DNA of 64,000 nt from Cellulomonas sp. PhB150 (lineage in GTDB: Bacteria > Actinomycetota > Actinomycetes > Actinomycetales > Cellulomonadaceae). Each line of letters opens with the position of its first letter. Within the stretch, counting starts at the first letter, position 1. Under the pieces are notes generated by a model. The model saw nothing but the letters and a program-made list of their open reading frames with translations. It was not told the DNA's origin and searched no databases. This document shows positions 49,439-57,890 of the stretch, one piece after another. The translations under genes were made by a program, and so were the position numbers. The stretch spans positions 186,001 through 250,000 of the forward strand of contig NZ_RKHX01000005.1 in the NCBI RefSeq assembly GCF_003755175.1. Reading direction: 5' to 3'.

Positions 49439-51220
49439 TCAGCCGACGATCTCGCAGATCGCGGTCCCGGCGCTGACGCTCGCGCCGACCCCGGCGGTCA
49501 GTCCCGTGACGGTACCGGCGCGGTGCGCGACGAGCGGCTGCTCCATCTTCATCGCCTCGAGCACGACGACGAGGTCGCCCTCGGCGACCTGCGCGCCCTC
49601 GGCGACGGCGACCTTGACGATGGTGCCCTGCATGGGGGAGGCCAGCGTGGTCCCGTTGGACGACGCGCGGGCCGGTCCGCTGCGTCGCGCGACGGGCCTG
49701 CGCGCCGGGGCCGGGCGGCCGCCGCGCGACAGCGCGAGCGCCGCGGGCAGCACGACCTCGATGCGCTTGCCGCCGACCTCGACGACCACGCGCTCGAGCA
49801 CGGGCGCCTCGTCTGCCTCGTCGGGCTGCGCCGCCGGCGCCTTGCCGAGCGTCGCGAGCGTGTCGGTGAACTCGGTCTCGATCCAGCGGGTGTGGACGGC
49901 GAACGCCTCGTCGGGATCCGCGGGTGCGAACGCCGGGTCCTCGAGCACCGCGCGGTGGAACGGCACGACGGTCGGGATGCCGACGACCTCGAGCTCGGCC
50001 AGGGCGCGACGCGCGCGCTCGATGGCCTGCGTGCGGGTGGCACCGGTGACCACGAGCTTGGCGATCATCGAGTCGAACAGTCCCGAGACGCTGTCGCCCT
50101 CGACCACGCCCGAGTCCACGCGCACGCCGGGGCCCGACGGGAACCGCAGCGTGCTGATGCGGCCCGGTGCGGGCAGGAAGTTCGCCGCCGGGTCCTCGCC
50201 GTTGATCCGGAACTCGAGGGAGTGGCCGCGCGTCTCGACGTGGTCGTAGCCCAGCGGCTCGCCGGCCGCGATCCGCAGCTGCTCGCGGACAAGGTCGATG
50301 CCGCTGATCTCCTCGGTGACGGGGTGCTCGACCTGCAGGCGGGTGTTGACCTCGAGGAAGGAGATGGTCCCGTCGAGGCCGACGAGGAACTCGCAGGTCC
50401 CGGCTCCGACGTACTTGGCCTCGCGCAGGATCGCCTTGCTCGACTCGACCAGCTGGGCGCGCTGCGCGTCGCTGAGGAACGGCGCGGGTGCCTCCTCGAC
50501 GAGCTTCTGGTGCCGGCGCTGCAGCGAGCAGTCGCGCGTGCTGACGACGACGACCGTGCCGTGCTCGTCGGCCAGGCACTGCGTCTCGACGTGGCGCGGC
50601 TTGTCCAGGTACCGCTCGACGAAGCACTCGCCGCGGCCGAACGCGCCGATCGCCTCGCGCACGGCGGAGTCGAACTGCTCGTCGATCTCCTCGACCGTGC
50701 GGGCGACCTTGAGGCCCCGGCCGCCGCCGCCGAATGCCGCCTTGATCGCGATCGGCAGGCCGTGCTCGGCGACGAACGCGTGGATCTCCTCGGGCCCGCT
50801 GACGGGGTCGGGCGTGCCGGCGACCAGGGGCGCGCCGGCGCGCTGCGCGATGTGGCGCGCGCTGACCTTGTCGCCGAGCGCGTCGATCGCCGCGGGCGGC
50901 GGCCCGATCCACGTCAGCCCGGCGTCGATGACCGCCTGCGCGAAGCCGGCGTTCTCGGCGAGGAAGCCGTAGCCGGGGTGCACGGCGTCGGCGCCGGAGC
51001 GCTTCGCGACGTCGAGCAGCTTGGCGATGTCGAGGTAGGTGTCCGCGGCGCGGGCGCCGTCGAGGGCGAACGCCTCGTCGGCGACCCGGACGTGCAGGGC
51101 CTCCCGGTCGGAGTCGGCGTAGACGGCGACGGAGCCGATCCGGGCGTCGCGACAGGCTCGGGCGATGCGGACGGCGATCTCACCGCGGTTGGCGATGAGG
51201 ACCTTGGAGATGGCGGGCAC
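49439..51220 (-). CDS. accA3: acyl-CoA carboxylase biotin carboxylase/BCCP subunit (AccA3 type)
   Basis: 593 residues; ATP-dependent carboxylation of biotin and carrier of carboxybiotin. N-terminal [23 protein letters not shown]-grasp glycine loop [12 protein letters not shown] near 160, [14 protein letters not shown] near 280 (catalytic), and a C-terminal BCCP domain with [16 protein letters not shown] near 550, the Lys biotinylated by BirA. Two-domain layout is typical of actinobacterial acetyl/propionyl-CoA carboxylases. Start is GTG 51220 with a TACCGT box 5 nt upstream. Shares an upstream motif with accD5. Confidence 0.94.
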   Translation of the reverse strand: MPAISKVLIANRGEIAVRIARACRDARIGSVAVYADSDREALHVRVADEAFALDGARAADTYLDIAKLLDVAKRSGADAVHPGYGFLAENAGFAQAVIDAGLTWIGPPPAAIDALGDKVSARHIAQRAGAPLVAGTPDPVSGPEEIHAFVAEHGLPIAIKAAFGGGGRGLKVARTVEEIDEQFDSAVREAIGAFGRGECFVERYLDKPRHVETQCLADEHGTVVVVSTRDCSLQRRHQKLVEEAPAPFLSDAQRAQLVESSKAILREAKYVGAGTCEFLVGLDGTISFLEVNTRLQVEHPVTEEISGIDLVREQLRIAAGEPLGYDHVETRGHSLEFRINGEDPAANFLPAPGRISTLRFPSGPGVRVDSGVVEGDSVSGLFDSMIAKLVVTGATRTQAIERARRALAELEVVGIPTVVPFHRAVLEDPAFAPADPDEAFAVHTRWIETEFTDTLATLGKAPAAQPDEADEAPVLERVVVEVGGKRIEVVLPAALALSRGGRPAPARRPVARRSGPARASSNGTTLASPMQGTIVKVAVAEGAQVAEGDLVVVLEAMKMEQPLVAHRAGTVTGLTAGVGASVSAGTAICEIVG

Positions 51221-51225
51221 GGCTC

Positions 51226-51231
51226 ACGGTA
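51226..51231 (-). promoter_or_regulatory. -10 box TACCGT, near-leaderless accA3 promoter
   Basis: TACCGT on the minus strand, 5 nt before GTG 51220, one or two nt closer than the other cases. Confidence 0.35.
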
Positions 51232-51315
51232 ACGCGCGGCCCCCCGCTGGCCCGTGCGCGACGGGGGTCCTCCCGCAAGATTGGGGAACCGGCCAAGCCC
51301 GTCCGCCTGGCGTTT

Positions 51316-51328
51316 GTAGGAATCCTCC
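51316..51328. promoter_or_regulatory. GTAGGnnTCCTCC motif upstream of accA3
   Basis: GTAGGAATCCTCC, about 100 bp before accA3. The same motif with TT in the variable middle, GTAGGTTTCCTCC, stands about 75 bp before accD5 (60356-60368). Both genes are on the minus strand and encode partners of one enzyme complex. A shared operator for a lipid-metabolism regulator is likely; the regulator is not identified. Confidence 0.5.
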
Positions 51329-51396
51329 GACGACGCCGCGCCGCCCGCCGCTCGCGGCCCTCGCGGGATGTCGAGTGACGACAACCAGGCCCCAGA

Positions 51397-51474
51397 TAGC
51401 CGCACTTGTGACTGGTGATGCCTGCTGAGGCTCGTCATCGCATCAGGAGTGCACTCGCGTCACAAGTGCGGCTA
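51397..51474. repeat. 78-bp dispersed element with 16-bp terminal inverted repeats, copy 2
   Basis: TAGCCGCACTTGTGAC (51397-51412) and GTCACAAGTGCGGCTA (51459-51474) with a 46-bp centre, same length and ends as copy 1 at 26041-26118. In the centre the segment GTGCACTC just before the right end is kept. Lies in the 296-bp gap between accA3 and maf. Confidence 0.85.
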
Positions 51475-51516
51475 CCTCGGGCCGGTCAGCGAGTGTCGGC
51501 GCCCGGTCAGTGAGCG

Positions 51517-52197
51517 TCAGCGGGTCCAGAGGTCCGGGATCGCCACGTCGATCTCGGCCAGGAGCGAGCGCAGCAGGGGGAGGCTGATGCCCACGACGCC
51601 GTGGTGGTCGCCCTCGATCCGCTCGACGAACGGGCCGCCGAGCCCGTCGATCGTGAACGCGCCGGCCACCGCGAGGGGCTCGCCGGTCGCGACGTAGGCG
51701 GCGATCTCCGCGTCCGACAGGTCCGCGAAGTGCACGACGGTCGACGAGGTCGCACCGAGCACCGCGCCGTGGCCCGCGCCGAGCCGGCCGGGGGCGGGCG
51801 CGTCGGCCGAGGTCTCGCGCTCGTCCATCACCCAGTGGCCGGTGTGCAGCACGCCGACCCGGCCGCGCATCGCGTGCCAGCGGGCGACCGCGTCGTCGGC
51901 GTCGGTCGGCTTGCCGAGGATCTGGCCGTCGATCTCGAGCATCGAGTCGCACCCGACCACCACGAGGTCGTCGGCGTCGGCGAGCTCGTCGGGCAGGTTC
52001 TCCGCGACGTCCTGCGCCTTGGCCTGGGCCAGGACGAGCACAGCGTCGGCCGGCTCGAGGGTCCCGAACCGCTCGCGGGCGGCGGCCAGCGTGGCCTCCT
52101 CGTCGACCCCGGAGACCGCGACGACGGGGTGGATCCCCGCGGCGATGAGGGTGGCGCGGCGGGCGGGCGAGGCGGAGGCGAGCAGCAGGCGGGTCAC
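51517..52197 (-). CDS. maf: Maf-family nucleotide pyrophosphatase
   Basis: 226 residues; hydrolyses non-canonical or modified NTPs (house-cleaning) in the cytoplasm. LLLASASPARRATLIAAGI at the start (S-x-S-x-x-R), the catalytic VVGCDSMLEIDGQILGKP near residue 80 and GAFTIDGLGGPFVERIEGDHHGVVGISL near 180 are characteristic. GTG 52197 follows TAGGCT by 6 nt. An accA3-maf neighbourhood is also known in mycobacteria. Confidence 0.92.
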   Translation of the reverse strand: MTRLLLASASPARRATLIAAGIHPVVAVSGVDEEATLAAARERFGTLEPADAVLVLAQAKAQDVAENLPDELADADDLVVVGCDSMLEIDGQILGKPTDADDAVARWHAMRGRVGVLHTGHWVMDERETSADAPAPGRLGAGHGAVLGATSSTVVHFADLSDAEIAAYVATGEPLAVAGAFTIDGLGGPFVERIEGDHHGVVGISLPLLRSLLAEIDVAIPDLWTR

Positions 52198-52203
52198 GTC
52201 GGG

Positions 52204-52209
52204 AGCCTA
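52204..52209 (-). promoter_or_regulatory. -10 box TAGGCT, leaderless maf promoter
   Basis: TAGGCT on the minus strand, 6 nt before GTG 52197. Confidence 0.5.
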
Positions 52210-52294
52210 ACCGGGGACCAAGTCCCACCTGCCACCCAGGACTTCGGGGCACAATGTGGCCTGGCCGCCCCGGCCAGCACAGCGAGGAGACACG

Positions 52295-52999
52295 GTGAGT
52301 GACGTGAGATCGCCCGGGCAGGACGAGGTCGACGAGGTCGACGAGGTCGACGACGACCTCGACGTCCTCATCGACGACGACCCGGACCTGCTCGAGCCCC
52401 CCACGGACGCGTGGCGGCGGCGGACCGCGATCGAGATGGTGATCTCCGGCGCGCTCGGGCTGCTCGCCTCGTTCGTGCTGTCGATCGACGCGCTGAAGCT
52501 CGCCGCGGACCCGAAGGCAAATCTCGGGTGCAGCATCAACGCCGTGCTGGACTGCGCGAAGGTCGCCGACACGTGGCAGGCGCACCTGCTCGGCGAGTTC
52601 CTCCCCAACGCCTTCCTCGGTATCGCCGCCGAGGCCGTCGTCATCACGATCGCCGTCGCGATGATCGGCAACGTCCGGTTCCCGCGCTGGTACATGCTGG
52701 CCGCTGAGGCCGTCTACACGGTCGGCTTCCTGTTCGCCTACTGGCTCTTCTACCAGGCGCTCACCGACATCCACGCGCTGTGCCCGTGGTGCCTGCTCAT
52801 CACGGTGACCACCACGCTGGTGTGGGCCGGCCTGACCCGGATCAACATCCGCGAGGGACACATCGCGCTGCCTGGCAAGGCGGGCCCGGCCGCGCGGCGG
52901 TTCGTGCGCGACGGCTACGACTGGTTCGTGACCATCGGCCTGCTGGTCGTCGTCGCCCTGATCATCCTCGTCAAGTACGGCTCCGCGCTGTTCCAGTGA
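52295..52999 (+). CDS. vitamin K epoxide reductase-family protein (VKOR)
   Basis: 234 residues, four or five membrane helices. Active-site cysteines are LGCSINAVLDCAKVADTW (loop pair) and DIHALCPWCLLITV (C-P-W-C redox pair near residue 170). Bacterial VKOR reoxidises a DsbA-like protein using quinone and so drives disulfide formation outside the membrane. The N-terminus is a 40-residue acidic tail with a DEV tandem. GTG 52295 has AGGAG upstream; a CACAAT -10-like box lies at 52250-52255. Confidence 0.9.
   Translation: MSDVRSPGQDEVDEVDEVDDDLDVLIDDDPDLLEPPTDAWRRRTAIEMVISGALGLLASFVLSIDALKLAADPKANLGCSINAVLDCAKVADTWQAHLLGEFLPNAFLGIAAEAVVITIAVAMIGNVRFPRWYMLAAEAVYTVGFLFAYWLFYQALTDIHALCPWCLLITVTTTLVWAGLTRINIREGHIALPGKAGPAARRFVRDGYDWFVTIGLLVVVALIILVKYGSALFQ
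52322..52348 (+). repeat. three perfect 9-bp tandem copies inside the VKOR gene
   Basis: GACGAGGTC repeated three times, encoding DEV-DEV-DEV in the acidic cytoplasmic tail. Slippage here would change copy number in frame. Confidence 0.8.
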
Positions 53000-53005
53000 C
53001 GGGCA

Positions 53006-53046
53006 GACGAAGGGGGCCGCAGCATCGCGCTGCGGCCCCCTTCGTC
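53006..53046. terminator. bidirectional terminator hairpin between VKOR and DUF885 genes
   Basis: An 18-bp perfect stem (53006-53023 with 53029-53046) and a 5-base ATCGC loop between two convergent genes; the arm ends in CCCCCTTCGTC on the plus strand. Confidence 0.8.
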
Positions 53047-53054
53047 GTGCGTCG

Positions 53055-54722
53055 CTAGACCGCGAACTTCGTCAGCACGTCCAGCGGCAGCGAACCCATC
53101 CCGAGCGCGCGGGCGTGGAAGTCGCGCAGGCCGATGCCCTGGGCGGCGGCCTTGTCGCGCGTCTGCTCCCACAGGCGCTGGCCGATCTTGTAGGACGGAG
53201 CCTGCCCGGGCCAGCCGAGGTACCGGTTCCACTCGAAGCGGATGAACGCCTCGGGCATGTTGACGTTGGCGCGCAGGAACTCCCAGCCCTTGTCGGCGTC
53301 CCACGTGCCGCCGCCCCAGCGCTCGGGCGCGGCCAGGCCGAGGTGCACGCCGAGGTCGAACACCACGCGCGCGGCGCGCATGCGCTGGCCGTCGAGCATG
53401 CCGAGCCGGTCGCCCGGGTTGTCGAGGAAGCCGAGGTCGGCCATGAGCCGCTCGGCGTACAGGGCCCAGCCCTCGCCGTAGCCCGACGTCCAGCACGCCA
53501 GCCGGCGCCAGGTGTTGAGCGTCGCGCGCTCGAACACCGCCTGGCCGATCTGCAGGTGATGGCCCGGGACACCCTCGTGGTAGACGGTCGTCTTCTCGCG
53601 CCAGGTGTTGAACGTGGTCACCGACGGCGGTACGGACCACCACATGCGGCCCGGCCGCGTGAAGTCGTCGGACGGGCCGGTGTAGTAGATGCCGCCGTTC
53701 TGGGTCGGCGCGATGCGGCACTCCAGCGTGCGCACGGGGTCCGGGATGTCGAAGTGGACGCCGGCTAGCGCCTCGATCGCGGCGTCGGAGGTCTCCTGCA
53801 TCCAGGCGCGCAGCGCGTCGGTGCCGTGCAGCGTCAGGGACGGGTCGGCGTCCAGCTTGGCGACGGCGTCCTCCACGGACGCGCCGGCACCGGCGATCTC
53901 CGCCGCCACGGCCTCCTGCTCGGCGACCACGCGCGCGAGCTCCTCGAGGCCCCACTGGTAGGTCTCCTCGAGATCGACCGTCGCGCCGAGGAACACGCGG
54001 GACCACAGCGCGTAGCGCTCGCGGCCGGCGGCGTCCTGCGTGGGCGCCTGCGGTGCGAGCTCCTCGCGCAGGAAGCCGGCGAGCTTCGCGTACGACCCGC
54101 GCGCGGCCGTGGCCCCGCGCTCCAGCTCGGCACGGACGAGGGAGCAGGCCGACGAGTCGTCGAGCTCCGCACCGGCGACGAAGGACGTGAAGAACGAGTC
54201 CGCCGCGGCGAGCTCGTCGGACTGCTCGATGCCCTGCTCGACCTGCCGGACGGCGGCGACCTGCCCGCGCGAGGCGGCGAGCCGCAGGGACTCGATGTAC
54301 CCGTCCACCGCGAACGGCAGCGCGTTGAGTCGGGCCGCGACGTTCTCCCAGTCGCCCGTGGTGGCCGTCGGCATGATGTCGAAGACGTCGCGCAGGTTCT
54401 GCACCGGCGAGGCGATGTTGTTCAGGTCCCGCAGCAGCTCGCCGGCCTCGTCGAGCTCGACCTCGAGCCCGAGACGCTCGCGCATCGCGGCGAGGGTGAT
54501 CTGGTCGATCTCGTCGACCGGCGTCTGGCCGTCGAGCTGCGACAGCGTGGCGCGGGCCGCGTCGGCGCGAGCCTCGTGCCCCGCGGGCGAGTGGTCGGTC
54601 ATCTCGTGGTCGTGGCCCGCGATCCCCATGCTCGTCGCGGCGAGCGGGTCGAGGCCCGCGTAGGTGGTGATGTGGTCCTCGGCGACCTGGTCGATCGCAG
54701 TGGGCTGGCGCGTCGTCGTCAT
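53055..54722 (-). CDS. DUF885 family peptidase-like protein
   Basis: 555 residues, no signal peptide. The C-terminal half carries TTVYHEGVPGHHLQIGQ near residue 385 (H-E-x-x-x-G-H-H, the metal-site pattern of this group), SGYGEGWALYAERLM near 415 and the family end FHARALGMGSLPLDVLTKF. DUF885 proteins are distant relatives of M2/M32-type zinc carboxypeptidases; substrates are mostly unknown. ATG 54722 follows TAGTGT at 7 nt. Convergent with VKOR. Confidence 0.85.
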   Translation of the reverse strand: MTTTRQPTAIDQVAEDHITTYAGLDPLAATSMGIAGHDHEMTDHSPAGHEARADAARATLSQLDGQTPVDEIDQITLAAMRERLGLEVELDEAGELLRDLNNIASPVQNLRDVFDIMPTATTGDWENVAARLNALPFAVDGYIESLRLAASRGQVAAVRQVEQGIEQSDELAAADSFFTSFVAGAELDDSSACSLVRAELERGATAARGSYAKLAGFLREELAPQAPTQDAAGRERYALWSRVFLGATVDLEETYQWGLEELARVVAEQEAVAAEIAGAGASVEDAVAKLDADPSLTLHGTDALRAWMQETSDAAIEALAGVHFDIPDPVRTLECRIAPTQNGGIYYTGPSDDFTRPGRMWWSVPPSVTTFNTWREKTTVYHEGVPGHHLQIGQAVFERATLNTWRRLACWTSGYGEGWALYAERLMADLGFLDNPGDRLGMLDGQRMRAARVVFDLGVHLGLAAPERWGGGTWDADKGWEFLRANVNMPEAFIRFEWNRYLGWPGQAPSYKIGQRLWEQTRDKAAAQGIGLRDFHARALGMGSLPLDVLTKFAV

Positions 54723-54729
54723 CTCCCCG

Positions 54730-54735
54730 ACACTA
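54730..54735 (-). promoter_or_regulatory. -10 box TAGTGT, leaderless promoter of the DUF885 gene
   Basis: TAGTGT on the minus strand, 7 nt before ATG 54722. A GGGGAG in the spacer resembles a ribosome site but is too close to the start. Confidence 0.45.
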
Positions 54736-54759
54736 CCCGCGGGTAACACGGGCCGACCC

Positions 54760-54783
54760 AACGTTTTCGCCCTCCCGGTCGTC
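54760..54783 (+). promoter_or_regulatory. ECF-type promoter AAC-N17-CGTC, lipoprotein gene
   Basis: CCAACGTT (AAC 54760-54762), 17 nt, CGTC (54780-54783). The same layout with the same spacing occurs before the ECF sigma gene at 56051-56074, and about 31 of the 36 surrounding bases are identical. AAC/CGTC boxes with this spacing are typical for ECF sigma factors. Confidence 0.65.
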
Positions 54784-54846
54784 CTGGTCCGTGCACACGG
54801 AACCGCGTCGCACGCAGGCGCCGCGGACGACGAGGGGATGTCAGTG

Positions 54847-56043
54847 ATGGCGCTGGTCGAGCAGGGGTCCACGAGAGGCACGGCCCGTCGATGGGGAGGG
54901 CTGGCGCTGAGCGCCGGCGTCGTCGCGACGTTGCTCGGAGGGTGCAGCGCGAGCGCCGAACCGCGGACGCCTCCAACCTCTGCGGTGTCGTCGGCCGACG
55001 GCGGCGCGACGCCTGGCACGCCTGCGCCGACCGGCACCGGCACCACCCCCGAGCCGAGCGAGTCTGCGACGAGCGAGCCGTCGGCGAGCTTGTCTTCCGG
55101 CTGCATGCCGACCGCGGACGAGGGGGCCGAGCCCGGCGAGTGCGGCTGGACCGCGAGCGCCGACGCGAAGGGCGTCGACGGCACCGACGAGCACTACCAG
55201 CTGGTCGTGCAGTCCCTGCGGCAGGCGGTCGACGCCGCGAGCATCACGGTCGACACGGCGGTCGCCGCGATCGGGGAGAAGCACCTGCCTGCGGGCTTCG
55301 TCACCTCGGAGCCGACGCTCCTCCTGACCCGCGACGGCACCGTCGTGGCCCGCGACGAGGTGGGCGACGGAGGCCTCGCCAGCCCGGACCAGGCGGTCGA
55401 CGGCGATGCCCTGGTCACGGAGGTCGCGACGAACGGGATCGACCCGGTCGCCTGCGGGCCGGAGTCCGCGGCGCTGCCGGACGGGACCTACCAGGTCTGG
55501 GCGATCGAGACCGTGGACGGCGCCCAGGGCGACAAGGTCACGCTCCTCGGTGGGGGACAGGACGTCGAGATCGCGTCGGGCGCTCCGGTCTCGCTGTGCG
55601 GCGCCGACGCCGATGCCCTCCCGCAGGGGACGGATGAGGCGAAGCTCACGGCGCACGCCTCCTACGAGGCTCCGGACGTGGACCCGGCGACGCACCCGAA
55701 GAAGCGGCTGTCGGCCGGACTCACCATCGACAACCACGGGGACACGATTGACGGCGCGTTCGCGAGTTCCATCTACCTGGTGGACGGCGACGGTCGCATC
55801 GTCGTCGACGGGACGGTCCCGGCCCACCGGTCCTCAGGTGGCATCCAGGCGATCGCCCTGGGGGCGGACGGCGGCGGCGACGGCCGGGCGTGGGAAGAAC
55901 CCGCGACGGCGTGCAAGGACGGCAAGAAGCTGACCGCGGGCACCTACCGCGCGTACGTCGACCTGGCCGTCGACCGTGCCGGCGGCAGGCCGGGGGTTGT
56001 CCACCTGGTCGCCGAGGCGAAGGAGAAGATCGTCATCCCCTGA
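54847..56043 (+). CDS. lipoprotein sharing its external domain with the neighbouring putative anti-sigma protein
   Basis: 398 residues. Signal peptide with lipobox LLGGC, then a 50-residue Thr/Ser/Pro linker and a beta-rich domain. Blocks shared with the protein at 56.7-57.8 kb: GECGW, PDGTYQVWAIE, CGADADALPQG, SIYLVDGDGRIVVDG and CKDGKKLTAGTYRAYVDL. Cysteines are paired in the same places. Start: ATG 54847 keeps 9 nt to GAGGGG; GTG 54844 and ATG 54838 are in frame. Preceded by an ECF-type promoter copied from the sigma gene. No known family recognised. Confidence 0.7.
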   Translation: MALVEQGSTRGTARRWGGLALSAGVVATLLGGCSASAEPRTPPTSAVSSADGGATPGTPAPTGTGTTPEPSESATSEPSASLSSGCMPTADEGAEPGECGWTASADAKGVDGTDEHYQLVVQSLRQAVDAASITVDTAVAAIGEKHLPAGFVTSEPTLLLTRDGTVVARDEVGDGGLASPDQAVDGDALVTEVATNGIDPVACGPESAALPDGTYQVWAIETVDGAQGDKVTLLGGGQDVEIASGAPVSLCGADADALPQGTDEAKLTAHASYEAPDVDPATHPKKRLSAGLTIDNHGDTIDGAFASSIYLVDGDGRIVVDGTVPAHRSSGGIQAIALGADGGGDGRAWEEPATACKDGKKLTAGTYRAYVDLAVDRAGGRPGVVHLVAEAKEKIVIP

Positions 56044-56050
56044 TCGCCCC

Positions 56051-56074
56051 AACGTTCTCGACCCCCCGGTCGTC
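56051..56074 (+). promoter_or_regulatory. ECF-type promoter AAC-N17-CGTC, sigma operon
   Basis: AAC (56051-56053), 17 nt, CGTC (56071-56074), 8 bp after the lipoprotein stop and about 65 bp before the sigma start. Second copy of the promoter at 54760; suggests the sigma factor transcribes its own operon and the lipoprotein gene. Confidence 0.65.
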
Positions 56075-56140
56075 CTGGTGCATGCAGACTGATCCGCGAC
56101 GCGCAGGGGCCGCCGCGGGCATCGAGACAGGGGAAGTCAG

Positions 56141-56671
56141 TTGTCCGACTGGGAGCACGTGCTCGACGACCTGGTCCGCGTGCGCGGGCAGGCGCTCGTG
56201 CGGCACGCGTACCTGCTCACGGGGGACGTCGCCGCCGCTGAAGACCTGGTGCAGGACGCGATCGTCGCGACGTTCGCCCGGCGCTCCCGCCTGCGGGACG
56301 TCGCAGCGGTCGAGGGCTACGTGCGGCGCGCGATCCTGACGACGTACATCGACGGCTACCGCCGCCTGCGGCGATGGCGCGACGTGCGCCACCTGCTCGT
56401 CCGTGAGGGGTCGGACTCGAGCCCCGAGGGCGCCGTGAGCGACAGGGCGGACGTCGTGGCGGCACTGGGAACCCTCGCGCCCCGCGTGCGCGCCTGTGTG
56501 GTGCTGCGCTTCTACGAGGACATGACGGTGAGCGATATCGCCGAGCAGCTCGGGCTGTCGGACGGGGCCGTCAAGCGCTACCTGAGCGACGCGATGAAGG
56601 CTCTGGAGCAGCCCCTCAGCCTGAGGCGTGGCCCCGTCGAGATCGATCGGGTGCTGGGGAGGACCACGTGA
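56141..56671 (+). CDS. ECF sigma factor (SigE-Streptomyces subgroup)
   Basis: 176 residues. Region 2: LVRHAYLLTGDVAAAEDLVQDAIVATFARRSRL (about residues 20-52) and VEGYVRRAILTTYIDGYRR; region 4: TLAPRVRACVVLRFYEDMTVSDIAEQLGLSDGAVKRYLSDAMKALE (about 105-150). The LRFYEDM pattern is typical of the short actinobacterial group. A TTG start with AGGGGAAG before it, aligned with the lipoprotein start in the duplicated upstream region. GTG of the next gene overlaps its stop. Confidence 0.88.
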   Translation: MSDWEHVLDDLVRVRGQALVRHAYLLTGDVAAAEDLVQDAIVATFARRSRLRDVAAVEGYVRRAILTTYIDGYRRLRRWRDVRHLLVREGSDSSPEGAVSDRADVVAALGTLAPRVRACVVLRFYEDMTVSDIAEQLGLSDGAVKRYLSDAMKALEQPLSLRRGPVEIDRVLGRTT

Positions 56672-57843
56672 ACGACGACCTGGGAAACCTGCTCCGAGCC
56701 GCGTCGAGCCGCGTCGAGCCGACGGGACTGGAGGTGCGCGTCATGAGTCACCGGATCCGGACGCGCCACCGTGTGCGCGCCGCGGCCGTCGGCGCCGGCG
56801 CGCTTGCACTCTGCGCGGCTGTCGCCGTCGGTGCGCAGGCGCTCCAGCCGACGCCGCCGGTCCCCCCCGCGCAGCCGAGCCCGACGTCGTCGACGGCCGG
56901 CCCGCGTGCCGATGCCCTGCCGGGGGAGTGCGGGTGGGACCTGAGCGCCCACGGCGCGGATGCGGCGACGACACCCGTGATGTCTGGCGATGCCGACGCC
57001 CCGCTGCAGATGACGCTCCATGCCTGGGCCGCGCGAGGAGGCAGGCAGGTCGAGATGGCGACCTGGAGCGAGTACCAAGGTGAGCCGACGACCGCGACCA
57101 TGTCTGCCCTGCACCTGATGGTCGTGCGGGACGACGTCGTCGTGGCGACCGTCGCCGTGCCCGGATCGGCCGGAGCGGACGACACGATCGGCGCGGCGGC
57201 GGTACGTCGCTCGGCCAGCGTGCCGCTCGAGGCGTGCGCGGGTGGAGGCGATCTTCCGCCGGGTCACTACGAGGCGTGGGCGGTCCAGGCCACGACGCTG
57301 GGCAGTGGCACGACCCTGCTTCTCGCCGGCGGCGCTCCGGTGGACGTGGGAACCGACGCGTGCGGATCGGGCGTCGAGGCACTCCCGTCCGGTGCGGATG
57401 GCTACACGCTCGAACCGACCCCGGAGGCCTGGGGGGCGACGATCGGGTCAGCCGTCGCGGTTGGCCCGGGACCGACCCTCGGCGGCTCCGTCGTGGTCAG
57501 GACGGACGATGTCGGCACCAGCGACGCGACCGTGGTGCCGGCGCTCTACGTCGTCGACTCGGTCGGACGCATCGTCGTCGACGGGGCGGGCCGGGACGCG
57601 GCCGACGTGAACCGGCTCGAACCGTTCGAGCCGTTCGACCTGCCCGCCGTCGAAGCGCGCTCGTGCGCCGACGGCCGGCGGCTCCCTCCTGGGTCGTACA
57701 CGGCCTACGTGGTGCTCGAAGCCGACTCCTTCGGGGGAACGTCGCGCTGGACGAACGGCACCACGAACACCAGCTCCTCGGGCAGACTCGGCGACTTCTC
57801 GATCGTGTCCGACCCGATCCCGTTCGTCATCGCCGGTCAGTGA
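56668..57843 (+). CDS. putative membrane anti-sigma factor, paralogous external domain
   Basis: 391 residues. A short cytoplasmic part (about 1-33; NDDLGNLLRAASSRVEPTGL, basic RIRTRHRVR), one membrane helix (about 36-56), then about 330 external residues sharing blocks with the upstream lipoprotein: GECGW, PPGHYEAWAVQ, CGSGVEALPSG, ALYVVDSVGRIVVDG, CADGRRLPPGSYTAYVVL. Overlap with the sigma gene (GTGA) and topology suggest an anti-sigma factor, but there is no zinc motif and sigma binding is inferred only from context. Confidence 0.6.
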   Translation: MNDDLGNLLRAASSRVEPTGLEVRVMSHRIRTRHRVRAAAVGAGALALCAAVAVGAQALQPTPPVPPAQPSPTSSTAGPRADALPGECGWDLSAHGADAATTPVMSGDADAPLQMTLHAWAARGGRQVEMATWSEYQGEPTTATMSALHLMVVRDDVVVATVAVPGSAGADDTIGAAAVRRSASVPLEACAGGGDLPPGHYEAWAVQATTLGSGTTLLLAGGAPVDVGTDACGSGVEALPSGADGYTLEPTPEAWGATIGSAVAVGPGPTLGGSVVVRTDDVGTSDATVVPALYVVDSVGRIVVDGAGRDAADVNRLEPFEPFDLPAVEARSCADGRRLPPGSYTAYVVLEADSFGGTSRWTNGTTNTSSSGRLGDFSIVSDPIPFVIAGQ

Positions 57844-57890
57844 GCTCTCGCACGGACGAGCCCGCCCGACGCCTCACCCGGTGGTGGACA

